From: Polycladomyces subterraneus
GTDB taxonomy: Bacteria; Bacillota; Bacilli; Thermoactinomycetales; JIR-001
NCBI RefSeq assembly: GCF_030433435.1
Contig: NZ_JANRHH010000035.1
Span: 1 to 64,000, forward strand
Direction: 5' to 3'
Length of the DNA: 64,000 nt
A program made the position numbers and the translations under genes. Numbering within the stretch: the first letter of the stretch is position 1; every line of letters begins with the position of its first letter. This document shows positions 16,270 through 25,047 of this stretch, in pieces. The notes beneath the pieces are model-generated. The model was not told the DNA's origin. It saw nothing but the letters and a program-made list of their open reading frames with translations, and searched no databases.

Positions 16270-18225
16270 TCACACACGGTTAGCTTCCGCCGTGCCGAGC
16301 GCTCGAATAGCCGCCACCGCATCCGGATTTTCCAGCGAAGAGAGATCTCCCGCCTCTTTTCCAAGGTAAGCGGCCCGGATCACCCGGCGCAAGATTTTCC
16401 CGTTTCGGGTTTTGGGCAGTTCCTGCACAAAATGAACGCGCTTGGGTCGCAGTGCTTTGCCCATTTTTTCCTCTACCAAACGGATCAGATCCGATTCCAG
16501 TGTTTCCCCAGGTTCATAACCGTGTGCCAATACTGCAAAACAGACGGCCTGCTCTCCTTTAGTCTCATCCGGCACGCCCACTGTTGCCGATTCAACGACA
16601 GCCGGATGATCCACGAGTACCGATTCCATCTCAGCCGGCCCCAACCGTTTCCCCGCGATTTTCAATGTATCATCGGATCTTCCCGTAATGTACCAAAATC
16701 CTTCTGCGTCCACTTCCACCCAATCACCGTGCACCCATGTTTTGGGCCATCGGCTCCAATACGTTTCTTCATAGCGTTTCGGATCGTTCCAAAATCCTTT
16801 GGTCATACCGACCCACGGTTGTCGCAGGACTAACTCGCCCACTTCTCCGCGCACAGTTAGACCGTTTTCATCCCATACATCGGCGTCCATACCCGGCATG
16901 GGACCGCTGAATGAGCATGGGGCGATCGGTTTCAACAGGTTCCCGCCCAAAATACCGCCGGAAATCTCCGTTCCGCCGGAATAGTTGAAAATAGGGACAC
17001 GACCACCGCCCACCTGTTCGAACAGCCACTGCCACGGCTCCGGATTCCACGGTTCCCCCGTCGACCCAAACACGCGCAGGGAGCTGAGGTCATGCCGTTT
17101 AACCCAGGAAACGCCGTGTTTCATCAATGACCGGATGACAGTGGGAGAGATCCCCAAGTGACTCACCCCGTGCGAGGCGACGATCTTCCACAAACGGTCC
17201 GGTTCTGGATAGTCCGGTGTTCCCTCAAACAACAGCATGGCGGCACCGGTCATCAACGCACCGAACACCATCCACGGTCCCATCATCCATCCCATGTCGG
17301 TCACCCAAAACAGGATATCCCCCGGCCCCACATCCATGCCGTATCCCGCATCAAACGCCGCTTTGATCGGAAAGCCGGTATGGACGTGCACCGTTCCTTT
17401 GGGTTTGCCGGTGGTCCCCGACGTGTAGATGATCATGAACGGGTCCTCCGATGCCGTCGCCTCAGGAGAAAGCGGTTTCATTTCTGTCGCCAAATGATCC
17501 CATTCCACATCACGCTCTTCGTTCCACGGCACGTCCCGTTTCAGCCGGCGAACGACCAACACTTTTTCCACTGAAGGGGACAAGTCCACCGCTCGGTCGG
17601 CCTCTTCCTTCATGGGCACCACTTTTCCCCGCCGCAGGAACCCGTCCGCCGTAATCAGGAGTTTTGCTCCGCAATCATTTAGCCTGGAAGCGACAGCCTG
17701 CGCACCGTATCCGGAGAAACACGGCGTGAAAATGGCGCCGATGCGGGCAATCGCCAGCATGGCAATGACATTTTCCGGAATCATCGGCAAATAAATGCCG
17801 ATCCGATCCCCTTTTTGGATGCCCAGCCGAATCAGTCCCCGGGCCAATCGGTTGACCTCGGACCACAAGTCCCGGTACGTGTATTTGCGGACGGCCCCGT
17901 CGTCCCCTTCCCAGACCAGCGCCAGCCGGTGGCGGGATTCATTTCGATTCACCCATCGATCCAGACAATTGTGCGAAACGTTGAAACGCCCGTCGACAAA
18001 CCACCGTGTCCATTGGATCCCGTCGGAAGCGTCCATCACTTGGCGGTATGGGCGAATCCACTCCAAATCCAGATCATGAACCACCGCTTCCCAAAACCAA
18101 GCGATATTTTGGATGGACCGTTCATAAAACTGGTCATAATCGGAGATCCCAAACCGTTGCATCAACCGATACAACCGTGTTTGCCGTGCTTGTTCCTCAT
18201 CGGGAAACCAGACCGCTTTTGCCAT
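16270..18225 (-). CDS. acetyl-/acyl-CoA synthetase (AMP-forming)
   Basis: A 651-residue acyl-adenylate-forming enzyme that couples a carboxylic acid to CoA with ATP. It has the ACS-type N-terminal cap (FYERSIQNIAWFWEAVV), the P-loop IIYTSGTTGKPKGTVHVH, the adenylate motif YSGGTEISGG, the hinge GRSDDTLKIAGKRLGP and the C-terminal catalytic Lys in LPKTRNGKILRR. The start ATG 18225 follows AAAAGGAGG; 27 upstream in-frame codons are not needed. Length and the ACS_N cap point to the acetyl-CoA synthetase branch, but divergence from AcsA leaves the substrate open (acetate, propionate or acetoacetate). It is a single gene, divergent from the esterase at 18491. Confidence 0.85.
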   Translation of the reverse strand: MAKAVWFPDEEQARQTRLYRLMQRFGISDYDQFYERSIQNIAWFWEAVVHDLDLEWIRPYRQVMDASDGIQWTRWFVDGRFNVSHNCLDRWVNRNESRHRLALVWEGDDGAVRKYTYRDLWSEVNRLARGLIRLGIQKGDRIGIYLPMIPENVIAMLAIARIGAIFTPCFSGYGAQAVASRLNDCGAKLLITADGFLRRGKVVPMKEEADRAVDLSPSVEKVLVVRRLKRDVPWNEERDVEWDHLATEMKPLSPEATASEDPFMIIYTSGTTGKPKGTVHVHTGFPIKAAFDAGYGMDVGPGDILFWVTDMGWMMGPWMVFGALMTGAAMLLFEGTPDYPEPDRLWKIVASHGVSHLGISPTVIRSLMKHGVSWVKRHDLSSLRVFGSTGEPWNPEPWQWLFEQVGGGRVPIFNYSGGTEISGGILGGNLLKPIAPCSFSGPMPGMDADVWDENGLTVRGEVGELVLRQPWVGMTKGFWNDPKRYEETYWSRWPKTWVHGDWVEVDAEGFWYITGRSDDTLKIAGKRLGPAEMESVLVDHPAVVESATVGVPDETKGEQAVCFAVLAHGYEPGETLESDLIRLVEEKMGKALRPKRVHFVQELPKTRNGKILRRVIRAAYLGKEAGDLSSLENPDAVAAIRALGTAEANRV

Positions 18226-18490
18226 ACCCACACGCCTCCTTTTCAGGACTTCATCCTTTATTGTACTGGTCGGCAGACAGATGGTCAAAAGAATACTCTG
18301 AATCATATGTTAACCAAAATCAGAATGAATTTAATTAAATTTGTTAATATATTGGAAGTCCATTTTATAGCGAAGGATGACCTGCCCTGATCGAAAGGGA
18401 ACTTGTTTTTTTTTGAAAACCCGAGCAAACCGGGAAAAAATCGGGTACAATAGAAAGCACAACGTCAATTTTAAAGTGAAGTGATGACCA

Positions 18491-19219
18491 ATGAATCCCC
18501 AATATTTGAAACGAACCATCATCAAAAAAGAGATTCGCAGCCATTATCTGGACGAAGTCAAAGAAATACAGGTGTACCTGCCTCCTCAATATGACGAAAC
18601 CGTCACCTATCCGGTGTTGTATCTGCAGGACGGAGACGACTATTTTAATCTGGGTCGTATCGCCACCCAAGCCAACCAAATGATCTACGAGAAGGACATC
18701 CGACCTGTCATTATGGTGGCCATCCCCGTCGACAAAAGCAAGCGTACGGCCGAATATTCTCCGATCGGTGAACGTAACCGACTGTACATGCAATTTTTTA
18801 CGGAGGAACTCTTGCCGGAGATCGAAAGCGAATTTCCGGTGGATCGAACACCTGATGGACGGGTCGTCGGTGGTTCCTCCCTGGGAGGAACCGTTTCGCT
18901 TCACTTGGCACTGGAGTACCCGGAGGATTTCCGTCAGGTGCTGTCGCAATCGGGCGCTTTCCTAGAAGCAACCATCGACCGGATTCGCCAAACGACTTCA
19001 CTTGACGATCTGCTGGTGTACCAATCCATCGGAAAAGCAGAAACCGCCGTGCCCACCCATATGGGCAAATTGGATTTATTGGCCCGTAATCGGGAAGTGT
19101 ACCGCCACCTGCAGGACAAACAGGCTCAGGTGCATTATGTGGAAAAAGAAGGCGACCACACGTGGGGATTGTGGCAGAAAGACATTCCCGACGCCCTGAG
19201 AACCTTTTTCGGAAGCTGA
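18491..19219 (+). CDS. esterase of the enterochelin-esterase/EstD group
   Basis: A 242-residue alpha/beta hydrolase. The nucleophile elbow is GGSSLGG with Ser130, and a likely catalytic His lies in EGDHTWGLW near the C-terminus. The segment YPVLYLQDGDDYF and the spacing are typical of the putative esterase family that includes enterochelin esterase and esterase D. No signal peptide is present, so it acts in the cytosol. The start ATG 18491 has only a weak site (AAGTGATG). It is convergent with the HAD gene, and they share the hairpin at 19231-19276. The natural substrate is unknown; the siderophore locus remnant lies 6 kb away and gives no firm link. Confidence 0.8.
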   Translation: MNPQYLKRTIIKKEIRSHYLDEVKEIQVYLPPQYDETVTYPVLYLQDGDDYFNLGRIATQANQMIYEKDIRPVIMVAIPVDKSKRTAEYSPIGERNRLYMQFFTEELLPEIESEFPVDRTPDGRVVGGSSLGGTVSLHLALEYPEDFRQVLSQSGAFLEATIDRIRQTTSLDDLLVYQSIGKAETAVPTHMGKLDLLARNREVYRHLQDKQAQVHYVEKEGDHTWGLWQKDIPDALRTFFGS

Positions 19220-19228
19220 GGATAAAAA

Positions 19229-19276
19229 AGGGAGCCGTTCGCCGATCCACTCCGAACCAGTCGAAGTGGGGCAAAA
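19229..19276 (-). terminator. intrinsic terminator of the HAD phosphatase gene
   Basis: On the minus strand GGGAGCCGTT and AACGGCTCCC form a 10-bp stem around a long loop and are followed by TTTTTTATCC. It may also serve the convergent esterase weakly. Confidence 0.6.
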
Positions 19277-19319
19277 ACGGCTCCCTGTTCCAGGGTGTGT
19301 CATCTCATCGATCATACGC

Positions 19320-19967
19320 TTAATCCAATCTCTCCTCCAGCCAATGGCGGAAAGCTTCCACCTCGAAAAAAACGGCATCCGGTTCCGGTTGGAAGGAACA
19401 GGTCTTTTCTTCTGCAAACCAACAAACCCCCACTGTGGATACTCCGGCGGCCTTTCCGGCCATCACGTCGACAGACGTATCCCCTACATATACCGTTTCT
19501 TCCGAACGTGCCCCAAAATGACGCATCGCCAATCGGATGCCATCCGGTTCCGGTTTATAACGGTTGATTTCCGTGCCGGTCACCCACCAGTCGACCAATC
19601 CGTCCATACCCAGCAGTTCGGCCGAAATGGCTGCACTTCTGCGACCTTTTCCCGTCACCACACCGACATGAACTCCCCGTTCCTTCAACCAGCGCAGCAG
19701 TTCCAAAATGGCCTCGTCGGATCGGACAAATCGAGTATGGTGCTCCCGATACAGTTGGAAATAGGCATCGTGGGCCTGCTGCAGGCATTGGCGGGGAAGA
19801 TAGCGTTCCAAAATCACTTCCTCCGGCGGCCCGAACCGCGCGGCAATTCCCGCGTCTTCCAGTTCCTCTTCACCGAATCGGCGAAATACTTCGCGAAAAG
19901 ACCGATAAATCAGCGGTAGTGTATCCGCCAGTGTCCCGTCGAAATCAAACAGAACCGTCTTTAGCAC
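19320..19967 (-). CDS. HAD-family phosphatase (PpaX/Gph-like)
   Basis: A 215-residue haloacid-dehalogenase hydrolase with all four motifs: FDFDGTLADT (catalytic Asp pair), VVTGKG, the Lys in NRYKPEPDG and YVGDTSVDVMAGKAAG. A helical cap is inserted after motif I. It is therefore a subclass I phosphatase such as phosphoglycolate phosphatase or the pyrophosphatase PpaX, and the substrate is not determined. The start is GTG 19967 after GGGGGTGAATGC, directly before the motif-bearing strand; an in-frame extension to 20042 has no support. A family 2 repeat lies about 60 bases upstream, so the promoter must be in or near it. Confidence 0.85.
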   Translation of the reverse strand: MLKTVLFDFDGTLADTLPLIYRSFREVFRRFGEEELEDAGIAARFGPPEEVILERYLPRQCLQQAHDAYFQLYREHHTRFVRSDEAILELLRWLKERGVHVGVVTGKGRRSAAISAELLGMDGLVDWWVTGTEINRYKPEPDGIRLAMRHFGARSEETVYVGDTSVDVMAGKAAGVSTVGVCWFAEEKTCSFQPEPDAVFFEVEAFRHWLEERLD

Positions 19968-20026
19968 GCATTCACCCCCGCCGCTTGCTTTGATGATCGT
20001 GATATCTACATCCACCGAAAATATCA

Positions 20027-20218
20027 GTGACTTACTCAACACGACTCAAGCACCAGAGGCCCTCCCATTGGTCGCCGTGGGCTGCTCGTTGCATCTGGTG
20101 TGGCAACTCACATCCATCCACGATAGCTTCGCCCAAGCCTATTTCTGTCTCGTTTCACGAGTTTTCGCCCGTATAGTAGTTTATGTGTCGGGCTGGTTTT
20201 TCCTGCTCACTCTATATA
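20027..20218 (-). mobile_element. TnpB-element-like non-coding repeat, family 2 copy C
   Basis: On the minus strand it runs from TATATAGAGTGAGCAGG to GTTGAGTAAGTCAC and aligns with the copies at 6571-6759 and 45042-45215 (shared AAAACTCGTGAAACGA, GGATGTGAGTTGCCACACC, GCGACCAATGGGAGGGCCTC). It starts about eight bases past the cvfC stop on the same strand. The first hairpin is degenerate here. No protein is encoded. Confidence 0.6.
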
Positions 20219-20225
20219 AAAATAA

Positions 20226-21389
20226 TTAATCTCGGTCCTCTGATTCTCCACTCTTTTTTTCGATTGCTCGTGTCATCTGCTGCCACACGGTACCGCTCGC
20301 TTCTTCGCCTTTTTCGATACGCTCCAGCGCCATCCGCACTTGTAGACGCACCTCGAATTCGGGATCATTCTCTGCTTCACGCAAGGCCGGCAGTGCTGAT
20401 TCGTCCCCCACTTCGTAGAGAAAACGGGCGGCCCGCCACCGCACTAGTTTATTGGGATCTTTGAGCGCTTCCGCCATCGGTCCGATCGCACGGGGATCAC
20501 CGAGGTCGGACAAAGTATCGCCCGCGGTACGTCGAACGATGGGGGAGGGGTCTTTCAAGACTTTCAACAATAATGGCAATACATCGGCATCATCCACTTC
20601 CCCCAGATAGGCCACGGCCAACCTTCGAACGGATACATGGGGATCGGACAACGCCTTTTGCAATACGGATAATGCTTCCCGATCCGGTTGTTTCATGCGG
20701 GACAATGCGGCATATCGCGTTTCCCAATTAGGTTCGTCCAATCGGCGGGCCACTTCATCCGCATCCAATCGTTCCTCATGAACCGTTTCACCCGCCTGCA
20801 ACCGGAACGCCTCCTCCACCATCCGGTTCAACCGGGTGGCATCATACGCCGCGGCGATTTCCTTCACTACTTCTTCCCCTACTCGGTTCACGTCTCCGTA
20901 ACGAACCCCGCGCTCTTCCCATTTCCTTTCCATAATAATATTGGGAGAGGCCATTTTCAGCTTCATCGTCGCCTCCATGAAACGATCGGGCAGGCCGAAC
21001 CGGGTTTCTTCCCCGTTTTTCACCACTTTTACCTGTATGGGGATGCCTCGGAACGTCTGAACGAACACCTGCACTTCGCCAAATCCGTCCTGTGTCGCTT
21101 CCTTCTGATCATCCGAGGTTTGAACATCCCCTTCACCGCCCAGCACTTCCCGAGCGGCAGACAGGATCGCCTGCCAATCCGCTTTGGGATGGCGTTCCAG
21201 CGCGATGAAGTCCGATACCTGAAACACACCCTTGACCCCCGGAATCTGCAACAGGCGGCGTATATACTCCGGTGCCCCCTCGACCTGTTCACGGGTGACG
21301 TTGATGCTCATCCCTTCAGGCAATCGCTCATCCATGTTTAATTTCATGGTGTTGGGACTTGGTGTGGGTTCGATCGAAATGATTTTCAT
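20226..21389 (-). CDS. Nfu N-terminal domain plus HEAT-repeat protein (CvfC-like)
   Basis: A 387-residue cytosolic protein. Residues 1-90 form a scaffold-protein Nfu_N domain (IEPTPSPNTMKLNMDERLPEG and the LLQIPGVKGVFQVSDFI core). A middle region of about 110 residues has no known motif. The last 190 residues are HEAT/PBS-lyase-like repeats (RYAALSRMK, VRRLAVAYLGEVDDADVLP, VRRTAGDTLSDLGDPRAI, VRWRAARFLYEVGDESALP). The same architecture is called conserved virulence factor C in staphylococci; its biochemical role is not settled, and iron-sulphur metabolism is only suggested by Nfu_N. The start ATG 21389 has a GGGGAC-type weak site. Copy C of the family 2 repeat abuts its 3' end. Confidence 0.8.
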   Translation of the reverse strand: MKIISIEPTPSPNTMKLNMDERLPEGMSINVTREQVEGAPEYIRRLLQIPGVKGVFQVSDFIALERHPKADWQAILSAAREVLGGEGDVQTSDDQKEATQDGFGEVQVFVQTFRGIPIQVKVVKNGEETRFGLPDRFMEATMKLKMASPNIIMERKWEERGVRYGDVNRVGEEVVKEIAAAYDATRLNRMVEEAFRLQAGETVHEERLDADEVARRLDEPNWETRYAALSRMKQPDREALSVLQKALSDPHVSVRRLAVAYLGEVDDADVLPLLLKVLKDPSPIVRRTAGDTLSDLGDPRAIGPMAEALKDPNKLVRWRAARFLYEVGDESALPALREAENDPEFEVRLQVRMALERIEKGEEASGTVWQQMTRAIEKKSGESEDRD

Positions 21390-21577
21390 CGGTTTTGTCC
21401 CCTTCCGTTCACATGATCGTCTGGACGTATTGTATCATATCCCTTTACATGCACTCCAACTGGGGAAGCCATGCAATAACGGATATATTCCCGTTCAAAG
21501 GCGTGATAAAATAAAAAAGGTTGATTCCAATACAGCAGGACAGGAGCAAACCGATTTGATCAAAGGAGTATGGACTG

Positions 21578-23476
21578 ATGAGGAACGCACACAAGGGTGA
21601 ATGGATTCGAAATACATATGAAGTGTTGCAAGTATTCCCCCTTCAACTGGGAACGCTGTTTTTCACCCGGTTCCACCCTGATCCGACAAATGCGGATGTC
21701 ACCCAAACAGGTACTCGCTTTATTCTTGCCGTTCCGGCCGCTTCTCTGGCCGCACCCCTGACGGCGCTTTTGGAGCGGGACGGGTCCCGGTTCGTATCTG
21801 CGGAGGCTGTGTTTGTCGAAAAGGAGACACTGTACTGGGTGTATCGCCGCATGCCGGACACCTGGCTTGCGCATCGGCTGCTGTCCCGCCATCGTGTGCC
21901 GGAGAGAGAGATTCCCTTGCTGTTACAACAGGTGGCCCGGACGTGGATGCAGATTGAACGGAATGGAGAATGGACCTTTATCCATCCCGAGAACCTCTTC
22001 CTGGAAGACAGCGGACAGATACGCTTTCTATACGGTGGTCCCACTTGGCTGACACGCCCTCCCCTTTTCCCACCGGATGAAAGAGTTCGTCTGGGTTTGC
22101 TTGCGTATTCCCTTTTGACCGGTCGACGGATGCCATTAAACGTTCCAATGGAAACCATTCGTTCCCTGCCTGAAGATCCTGTTGTTCCAAATGTATGGCA
22201 GTCCTTTCTTCGTCGGATATGTCAAGCATCGTCAACAAATCTCCCTTCTTGGGACGAAACATTGGAACTGTTGGAGCAAACCACACGCACTCTCTCAAGG
22301 CCGGAAGCGCTGGGAAGGGAACATACCGCATCCGAACAGACCACCGGCACCGAAATTAAAGCATCCATTGTGTCTGAACGGACTGCCCCATCACCACATG
22401 TCCCAACCGCCTCCAGTCCTTGGTGGAAGCGCAGAGCCGTTCGTCTGGGTGCGGCCGCGATCGGCGGATTGATTCTACTAACCACTGCCGGATGGGGTAT
22501 CACGCAAATGATCATGTCCAATACGGACTCTGCAGCACTGAGCCCGTCCCTATCCAAACAGGCGGCGATCTGGTACAACCAATCCTTGGCGGCGTATCAA
22601 GCGAAACAATACGAGCGGGCATTGGACTTGGGCAAAAAAGCATTGGCGGCCGATCCGAGCAAACAGGGATACTACCTGCATGTCGCTAAATTGTACCAAA
22701 TTGAGGGAGACTTCCAAAACGGCGTGAAAGTGATGAAACAGGCGGTGAAACGCTTCCCACAAGACCCTGCCATGCAAGACGGTTTGGCCATGCAGGCGTA
22801 TTATGCCAAGGATTTTATGGCTGCCAAAACCGCCAGCGACAAAGCTGTGCAAATGAACCCATCCAATCCAGCCTACTTCTATCACAACGGAAAGATTCTC
22901 GGTGCACTGGGAGATTTCGCTCATGCCTCGGAGATGTTGAAAAAAGCGATCGCCTTGGACAGTCGTCAACCTTACTATTACTATGACCTATCCGTATATC
23001 AATACCGGTTGGGACAAATCGATCCCGCCATCCAATCCGCCAAGACCGCATCCGGCATGGATGAGGATAATCCCCGTTACAAGTTGATGTTGGGCATCCT
23101 GTATCTAAAAAAGCGGGAACTTGCTAACGAAAATCCGTCGCTCTTGCCGGAAGAGAAAGAGGCGCAAAAACGAAAATGGGCACAAGAAGCGGTGAAAGTA
23201 TTCGACCCTTTGATGAAGAAACAAGCACTGAATGAGGGAGGGTATTATTACGCGTCCGTCGCTTTCTACTACGCGGGGCGACTTTCCGAAGCGACAAACG
23301 CCATTCAGCAAGCATTGAAAGCGAACAGTCGAAATGCCTTGTATCACTACCATTACGGTGTCGTACTCGCCGCTTCAGGCAAGCGTAATGAAGCAATTTC
23401 CCAATTTCAACAGGCGGTCCGTTTGGAGCCGAATCATCCTTTATACAAAAAGGCACTCGACCAATTACAGAAGTGA
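21578..23476 (+). CDS. membrane TPR protein with a pseudokinase-like N-terminal domain
   Basis: A 632-residue protein in three parts. Residues 1-240 resemble a degenerate kinase lobe: WTFIHPENLFLEDSGQIRFLYGG sits where a catalytic loop would, and there is no HRD-type Asp, no glycine loop and no DFG. A single transmembrane helix lies near 288-310. Residues 327-632, outside if the N-terminus is inside, are tetratricopeptide repeats (AKQYERALDLGKKALAADPS, GDFAHASEMLKKAIALD, GKRNEAISQFQQAVRLEPN). Pseudokinase-TM layouts occur in EssB of type VII secretion, but no other such genes are here. The start ATG 21578 follows AAAGGAGTATGGACTG. It is followed by a surface protein and sortase on the same strand, which suggests a cell-envelope role. 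Confidence 0.7.
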   Translation: MRNAHKGEWIRNTYEVLQVFPLQLGTLFFTRFHPDPTNADVTQTGTRFILAVPAASLAAPLTALLERDGSRFVSAEAVFVEKETLYWVYRRMPDTWLAHRLLSRHRVPEREIPLLLQQVARTWMQIERNGEWTFIHPENLFLEDSGQIRFLYGGPTWLTRPPLFPPDERVRLGLLAYSLLTGRRMPLNVPMETIRSLPEDPVVPNVWQSFLRRICQASSTNLPSWDETLELLEQTTRTLSRPEALGREHTASEQTTGTEIKASIVSERTAPSPHVPTASSPWWKRRAVRLGAAAIGGLILLTTAGWGITQMIMSNTDSAALSPSLSKQAAIWYNQSLAAYQAKQYERALDLGKKALAADPSKQGYYLHVAKLYQIEGDFQNGVKVMKQAVKRFPQDPAMQDGLAMQAYYAKDFMAAKTASDKAVQMNPSNPAYFYHNGKILGALGDFAHASEMLKKAIALDSRQPYYYYDLSVYQYRLGQIDPAIQSAKTASGMDEDNPRYKLMLGILYLKKRELANENPSLLPEEKEAQKRKWAQEAVKVFDPLMKKQALNEGGYYYASVAFYYAGRLSEATNAIQQALKANSRNALYHYHYGVVLAASGKRNEAISQFQQAVRLEPNHPLYKKALDQLQK

Positions 23477-23581
23477 ATGACAACTTTTGACATGATTTTT
23501 AAAGTTGGGACTACCGATTTTCACTGATTATGCTAATATAGAAAAATAGGGAAGATGGGCAAAATTTGAATAAGGTGGGGA

Positions 23582-24304
23582 GTGGAACTGTTGCGGACGC
23601 TTATTTTGACATTGGCTCTCCTACTTGTCTCTTTCCCGGTCGCAAACGCCGCACCAGTCGACATCCATGTGGGTGTTGACCCGCAACCGATCACCGATGA
23701 AGTGAACCAGACTGCCGGCAATGTGACCGATTTGGTCCGTGACGTGGTCCCGCCGGTAGTAGAACCGCCGGTGGAAGAACCTCCGGTGGATCAACCGCCG
23801 GTGGACCAACCTCCGGTGGATCAACCGCCGGTGGATCAACCGCCGGTGGATGAACCTCCGGTGGATCAGCCACCTGTGGACCAACCTCCGGTGGATCAGC
23901 CGCCGGTGGATCAACCGCCGGTGGACCAACCTCCGGTGGATCAGCCGCCGGTGGATCAACCGCCGGTGGACCAACCTCCGGTGGATGAACAACCGGTGGA
24001 TCAGCCGGGAAATGAACAGCCTGCAGAGCAACCGGCCTACCCAACACCGGTGGATCAACCGGTCAGTGGAGGGCAACATGACGGCGGACGTCAGGTGACG
24101 ATGGACAAGCCTTCCTACAGCGCACCCACCGTTGTGCAACCGGAAGAAATCAAACAACAGTCGTTCTCAGGCGCTTCCGCACCGCAGCCGGAAGCCCAAG
24201 AACTGCCGAAAACGGCAACGCCGTACCCCAATCTGGCATTGGCGGGCGGATTGTTGCTCGTCTGCGGGGCAGTATTATATCGGTTCCGTCCGCAAAAAGG
24301 CTGA
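23582..24304 (+). CDS. sortase-anchored surface protein with Pro-Pro-Val-Asp repeats
   Basis: A 240-residue secreted protein. A signal peptide (1-23, ending ANA) is followed by a short mature domain, then fourteen tandem PPVD(Q/E) pentapeptides at about residues 69-138, encoded by 15-bp DNA repeats (about 23785-23995). The C-terminus has the sorting motif LPKTA (208-212), a hydrophobic segment LALAGGLLLVCGAVLYR and a basic tail, so it is covalently attached to peptidoglycan by a sortase. LPxTA is the motif preferred by class D enzymes, and such a sortase is encoded ten bases downstream. The start is GTG 23582 after AAGGTGGGG. The extended Pro-rich repeat is probably a wall-spanning stalk; no ligand-binding domain is evident. 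Confidence 0.8.
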   Translation: MELLRTLILTLALLLVSFPVANAAPVDIHVGVDPQPITDEVNQTAGNVTDLVRDVVPPVVEPPVEEPPVDQPPVDQPPVDQPPVDQPPVDEPPVDQPPVDQPPVDQPPVDQPPVDQPPVDQPPVDQPPVDQPPVDEQPVDQPGNEQPAEQPAYPTPVDQPVSGGQHDGGRQVTMDKPSYSAPTVVQPEEIKQQSFSGASAPQPEAQELPKTATPYPNLALAGGLLLVCGAVLYRFRPQKG

Positions 24305-24313
24305 TCGGCTTTG

Positions 24314-25018
24314 ATGCGCAAGTTGGGGCTTCTGTTGATGGCTGTGGGTGCCTTACTGGTGTGCTGGAGCGGATACCAGTGGTGGAAGGAAAGCCGTACA
24401 GCGGTGTACGACCCGAAAACGGCGCTGGCGTATACGCCACGAACCCATCCCAACGATCCCGCGCTGTCCAGGGGGATCCCACCCTATCCTGCTCCCCGAA
24501 CGGGAGAGACATTCGGGCAGTTGGTCATCCCTCGCATCGGTGCCATTTTGCCCATCGTGGAAGGGACCGATGAGGACCAGTTGGCCAAAGGAGTGGGACA
24601 CCTTCGTGGCAGCGCCCTTCCGGGCGTCACCGGCAATGCGGTGCTGTCCGGGCATCGGGATACGGTTTTCCGCCGGATGGGTGAAGTGAAAAAAGGCGAT
24701 TTGTTGGTGGTGAGAACCGAAGCGGGCACCTTTACCTATCGAGTGCAAAAGATGTGGGTAACCAAGCCCACGGACCTGTCGGTTCTCGCTTCTAAACCGA
24801 CACCGACACTGACATTGACCACCTGCTATCCTTTCGGTTATATCGGAAGCGCACCAGATCGCTACATCGTAGAAGCAGTACTGATTCGGATCGATTCGAA
24901 AAAAAATAAAGCGGAATCCCATCTTCCCACTTTTCAAATCCGGGCCTTTGCGCCCGTTTTTTTGTGGAATTTGCCCGCGATGGGATTTCCGCGCTTTCTG
25001 CTGCTTCGCTCAAGTTGA
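24314..25018 (+). CDS. class D sortase
   Basis: A membrane transpeptidase that would anchor the LPKTA protein encoded just upstream. The N-terminal transmembrane helix (about 4-22) is followed by the sortase barrel with catalytic His114 (LSGHRDT), Cys171 (TLTTCYPF) and Arg183 (PDRYIVEA). ATG 24314 lies ten bases after the upstream stop, so translation is probably coupled; no strong site is present. The family normally ends soon after the Arg strand. Here the frame continues for about 40 residues across a terminator hairpin, because the TAA after SKK is out of frame: the A tract at 24899-24906 has eight A, and nine would give SKKK-stop. I regard the tail after residue 197 as suspect. Confidence 0.85.
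   Translation: MRKLGLLLMAVGALLVCWSGYQWWKESRTAVYDPKTALAYTPRTHPNDPALSRGIPPYPAPRTGETFGQLVIPRIGAILPIVEGTDEDQLAKGVGHLRGSALPGVTGNAVLSGHRDTVFRRMGEVKKGDLLVVRTEAGTFTYRVQKMWVTKPTDLSVLASKPTPTLTLTTCYPFGYIGSAPDRYIVEAVLIRIDSKKNKAESHLPTFQIRAFAPVFLWNLPAMGFPRFLLLRSS
24941..24963 (+). terminator. intrinsic terminator of the surface protein-sortase unit
   Basis: CGGGC and GCCCG form a stem with a CTTTGC loop, followed by seven T. It lies inside the extended sortase frame, which supports the view that the natural stop is upstream at about 24907. Confidence 0.75.
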
Positions 25019-25047
25019 ACTAGGTCAGTAGTCGATCACTTCCACTA

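Noticed and set aside
23785-23995. Regular short repeats considered as a CRISPR array
   Set aside because: 15-bp units are directly adjacent without spacers and lie inside a coding sequence.
23621-24157. Arg/His/Leu-rich frame opposite the PPVD repeat
   Set aside because: A tandem repeat stays open in several frames; signal peptide and sorting motif are only in the plus-strand frame.
24950-25018. Last 23 residues of the sortase frame as a genuine C-terminal domain
   Set aside because: They are encoded across an intrinsic terminator and follow an A tract where one extra base restores a stop.
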